This document shows, piece by piece, positions 63,790-64,000 of a stretch of 64,000 bases of DNA. Location: contig NZ_FOTK01000017.1 of assembly GCF_900114535.1 (NCBI RefSeq), forward strand, positions 1 through 64,000, read 5' to 3'. The notes under the pieces are model-generated. The model made no database searches and was not told where the DNA came from. It saw only the letters and a program-made list of their open reading frames with translations. Made by a program: the position numbers and the translations under genes. Source of the stretch: Methylobacterium pseudosasicola (GTDB taxonomy: Bacteria; Pseudomonadota; Alphaproteobacteria; Rhizobiales; Beijerinckiaceae). Position 1 is the stretch's first letter, and the number at the start of each line of letters is the position of its first letter.

Positions 63790-64000
63790 TCAGCTTAGGC
63801 GGACGCGCCAGATCTCCTCGGCGTATTCGCGCATCGACCGGTCGGACGAGAACCACGCCATCCGGGCGGTGTTGCGGATCGCCTTGGCCCACCAGCCGCG
63901 CGGGTCGCGCCAGGCGGCGTCGATGGAGCGCTGCACCCGCCAGTAATCGTCGAAATCGGCGGTGAGCAGGTACTGGTCGCGCCGGCGCAGGTCGTCGGTG
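63790..64000 (-). CDS. glgP: glycogen/starch phosphorylase, C-terminal end (partial)
   Basis: Only the last ~69 codons are in the window; the 5' end lies beyond position 64000. The translated tail includes NTARMAWFSSDRSMREYAEE and ends WRVRLS, the conserved C terminus of glycogen phosphorylase (NTARxxWFSSDRxIxEYAxxIW). It phosphorolyses alpha-1,4-glucans to glucose-1-phosphate using PLP, whose site is outside the window. Confidence 0.9.
   Translation of the reverse strand, partial: TDDLRRRDQYLLTADFDDYWRVQRSIDAAWRDPRGWWAKAIRNTARMAWFSSDRSMREYAEEIWRVRLS

Overview
This window is GC-rich (about 70% by eye) alphaproteobacterial DNA. The protein families, the GCG_CRPN small secreted protein, the RutABC set, the DUF1127 protein and the many GC-rich palindromic intergenic repeats best fit Methylobacterium or a close relative; that genus call rests on recognition, not on a search. 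Housekeeping genes (rlmB, uvrA, trmFO, thrC, the 3' end of glgP) suggest chromosomal DNA. No rRNA, tRNA, CRISPR array or transposase was seen.

Layout. 0-13.8 kb: HD-GYP response regulator, LysR regulator, an FAD oxidoreductase, a benzoylformate-decarboxylase-type ThDP enzyme, small metabolic and stress genes (GFA, GST, DoxX), a lone glycosyltransferase in AT-rich flanks, an ArgE-type deacylase and an alpha/beta hydrolase. 14-18.4 kb: HWE histidine kinase, beta-carbonic anhydrase and small secreted proteins. 18.4-20.8 kb: the most unusual segment. A plasmid-type RepA initiator has seven 16-bp iterons and an AT-richer stretch upstream, i.e. a plasmid-like replication origin, next to a coiled-coil/HARE-HTH-like gene. 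21-30 kb: rlmB, a PuuE-like deacetylase divergent from an MFS transporter, an amidohydrolase, a NIT-domain chemoreceptor, and HxlR divergent from a quinone-oxidoreductase/cupin pair. 30-42 kb: uvrA, an outer-membrane beta-barrel candidate, a fasciclin protein beside an ECF sigma/RskA-type anti-sigma pair and a divergent HtrA-like protein with no catalytic triad, then trmFO and an M20-type amidase.

42.5-49.4 kb is a surface-polysaccharide locus: an acetyltransferase, a 1305-residue two-domain glycosyltransferase with six N-terminal repeats, and two coupled GT2 enzymes. 49.4-51.7 kb encodes rutA-rutB-rutC (uracil ring opening) without the rest of the rut operon. 52-64 kb holds small proteins, thrC, an M16 peptidase, a membrane GGDEF-EAL protein with a degenerate EAL site, a globin, a PIN/excisionase-type toxin-antitoxin pair, a cysteine-less ferredoxin-reductase-like protein, an SGNH-like hydrolase and the glgP end.

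Intergenic space carries two dispersed repeat families: nine copies of a modular element made of three or four short hairpins, and three copies of a REP-like hairpin. Several copies lie between convergent or co-directional genes, where they could act as terminators or mRNA-end structures.
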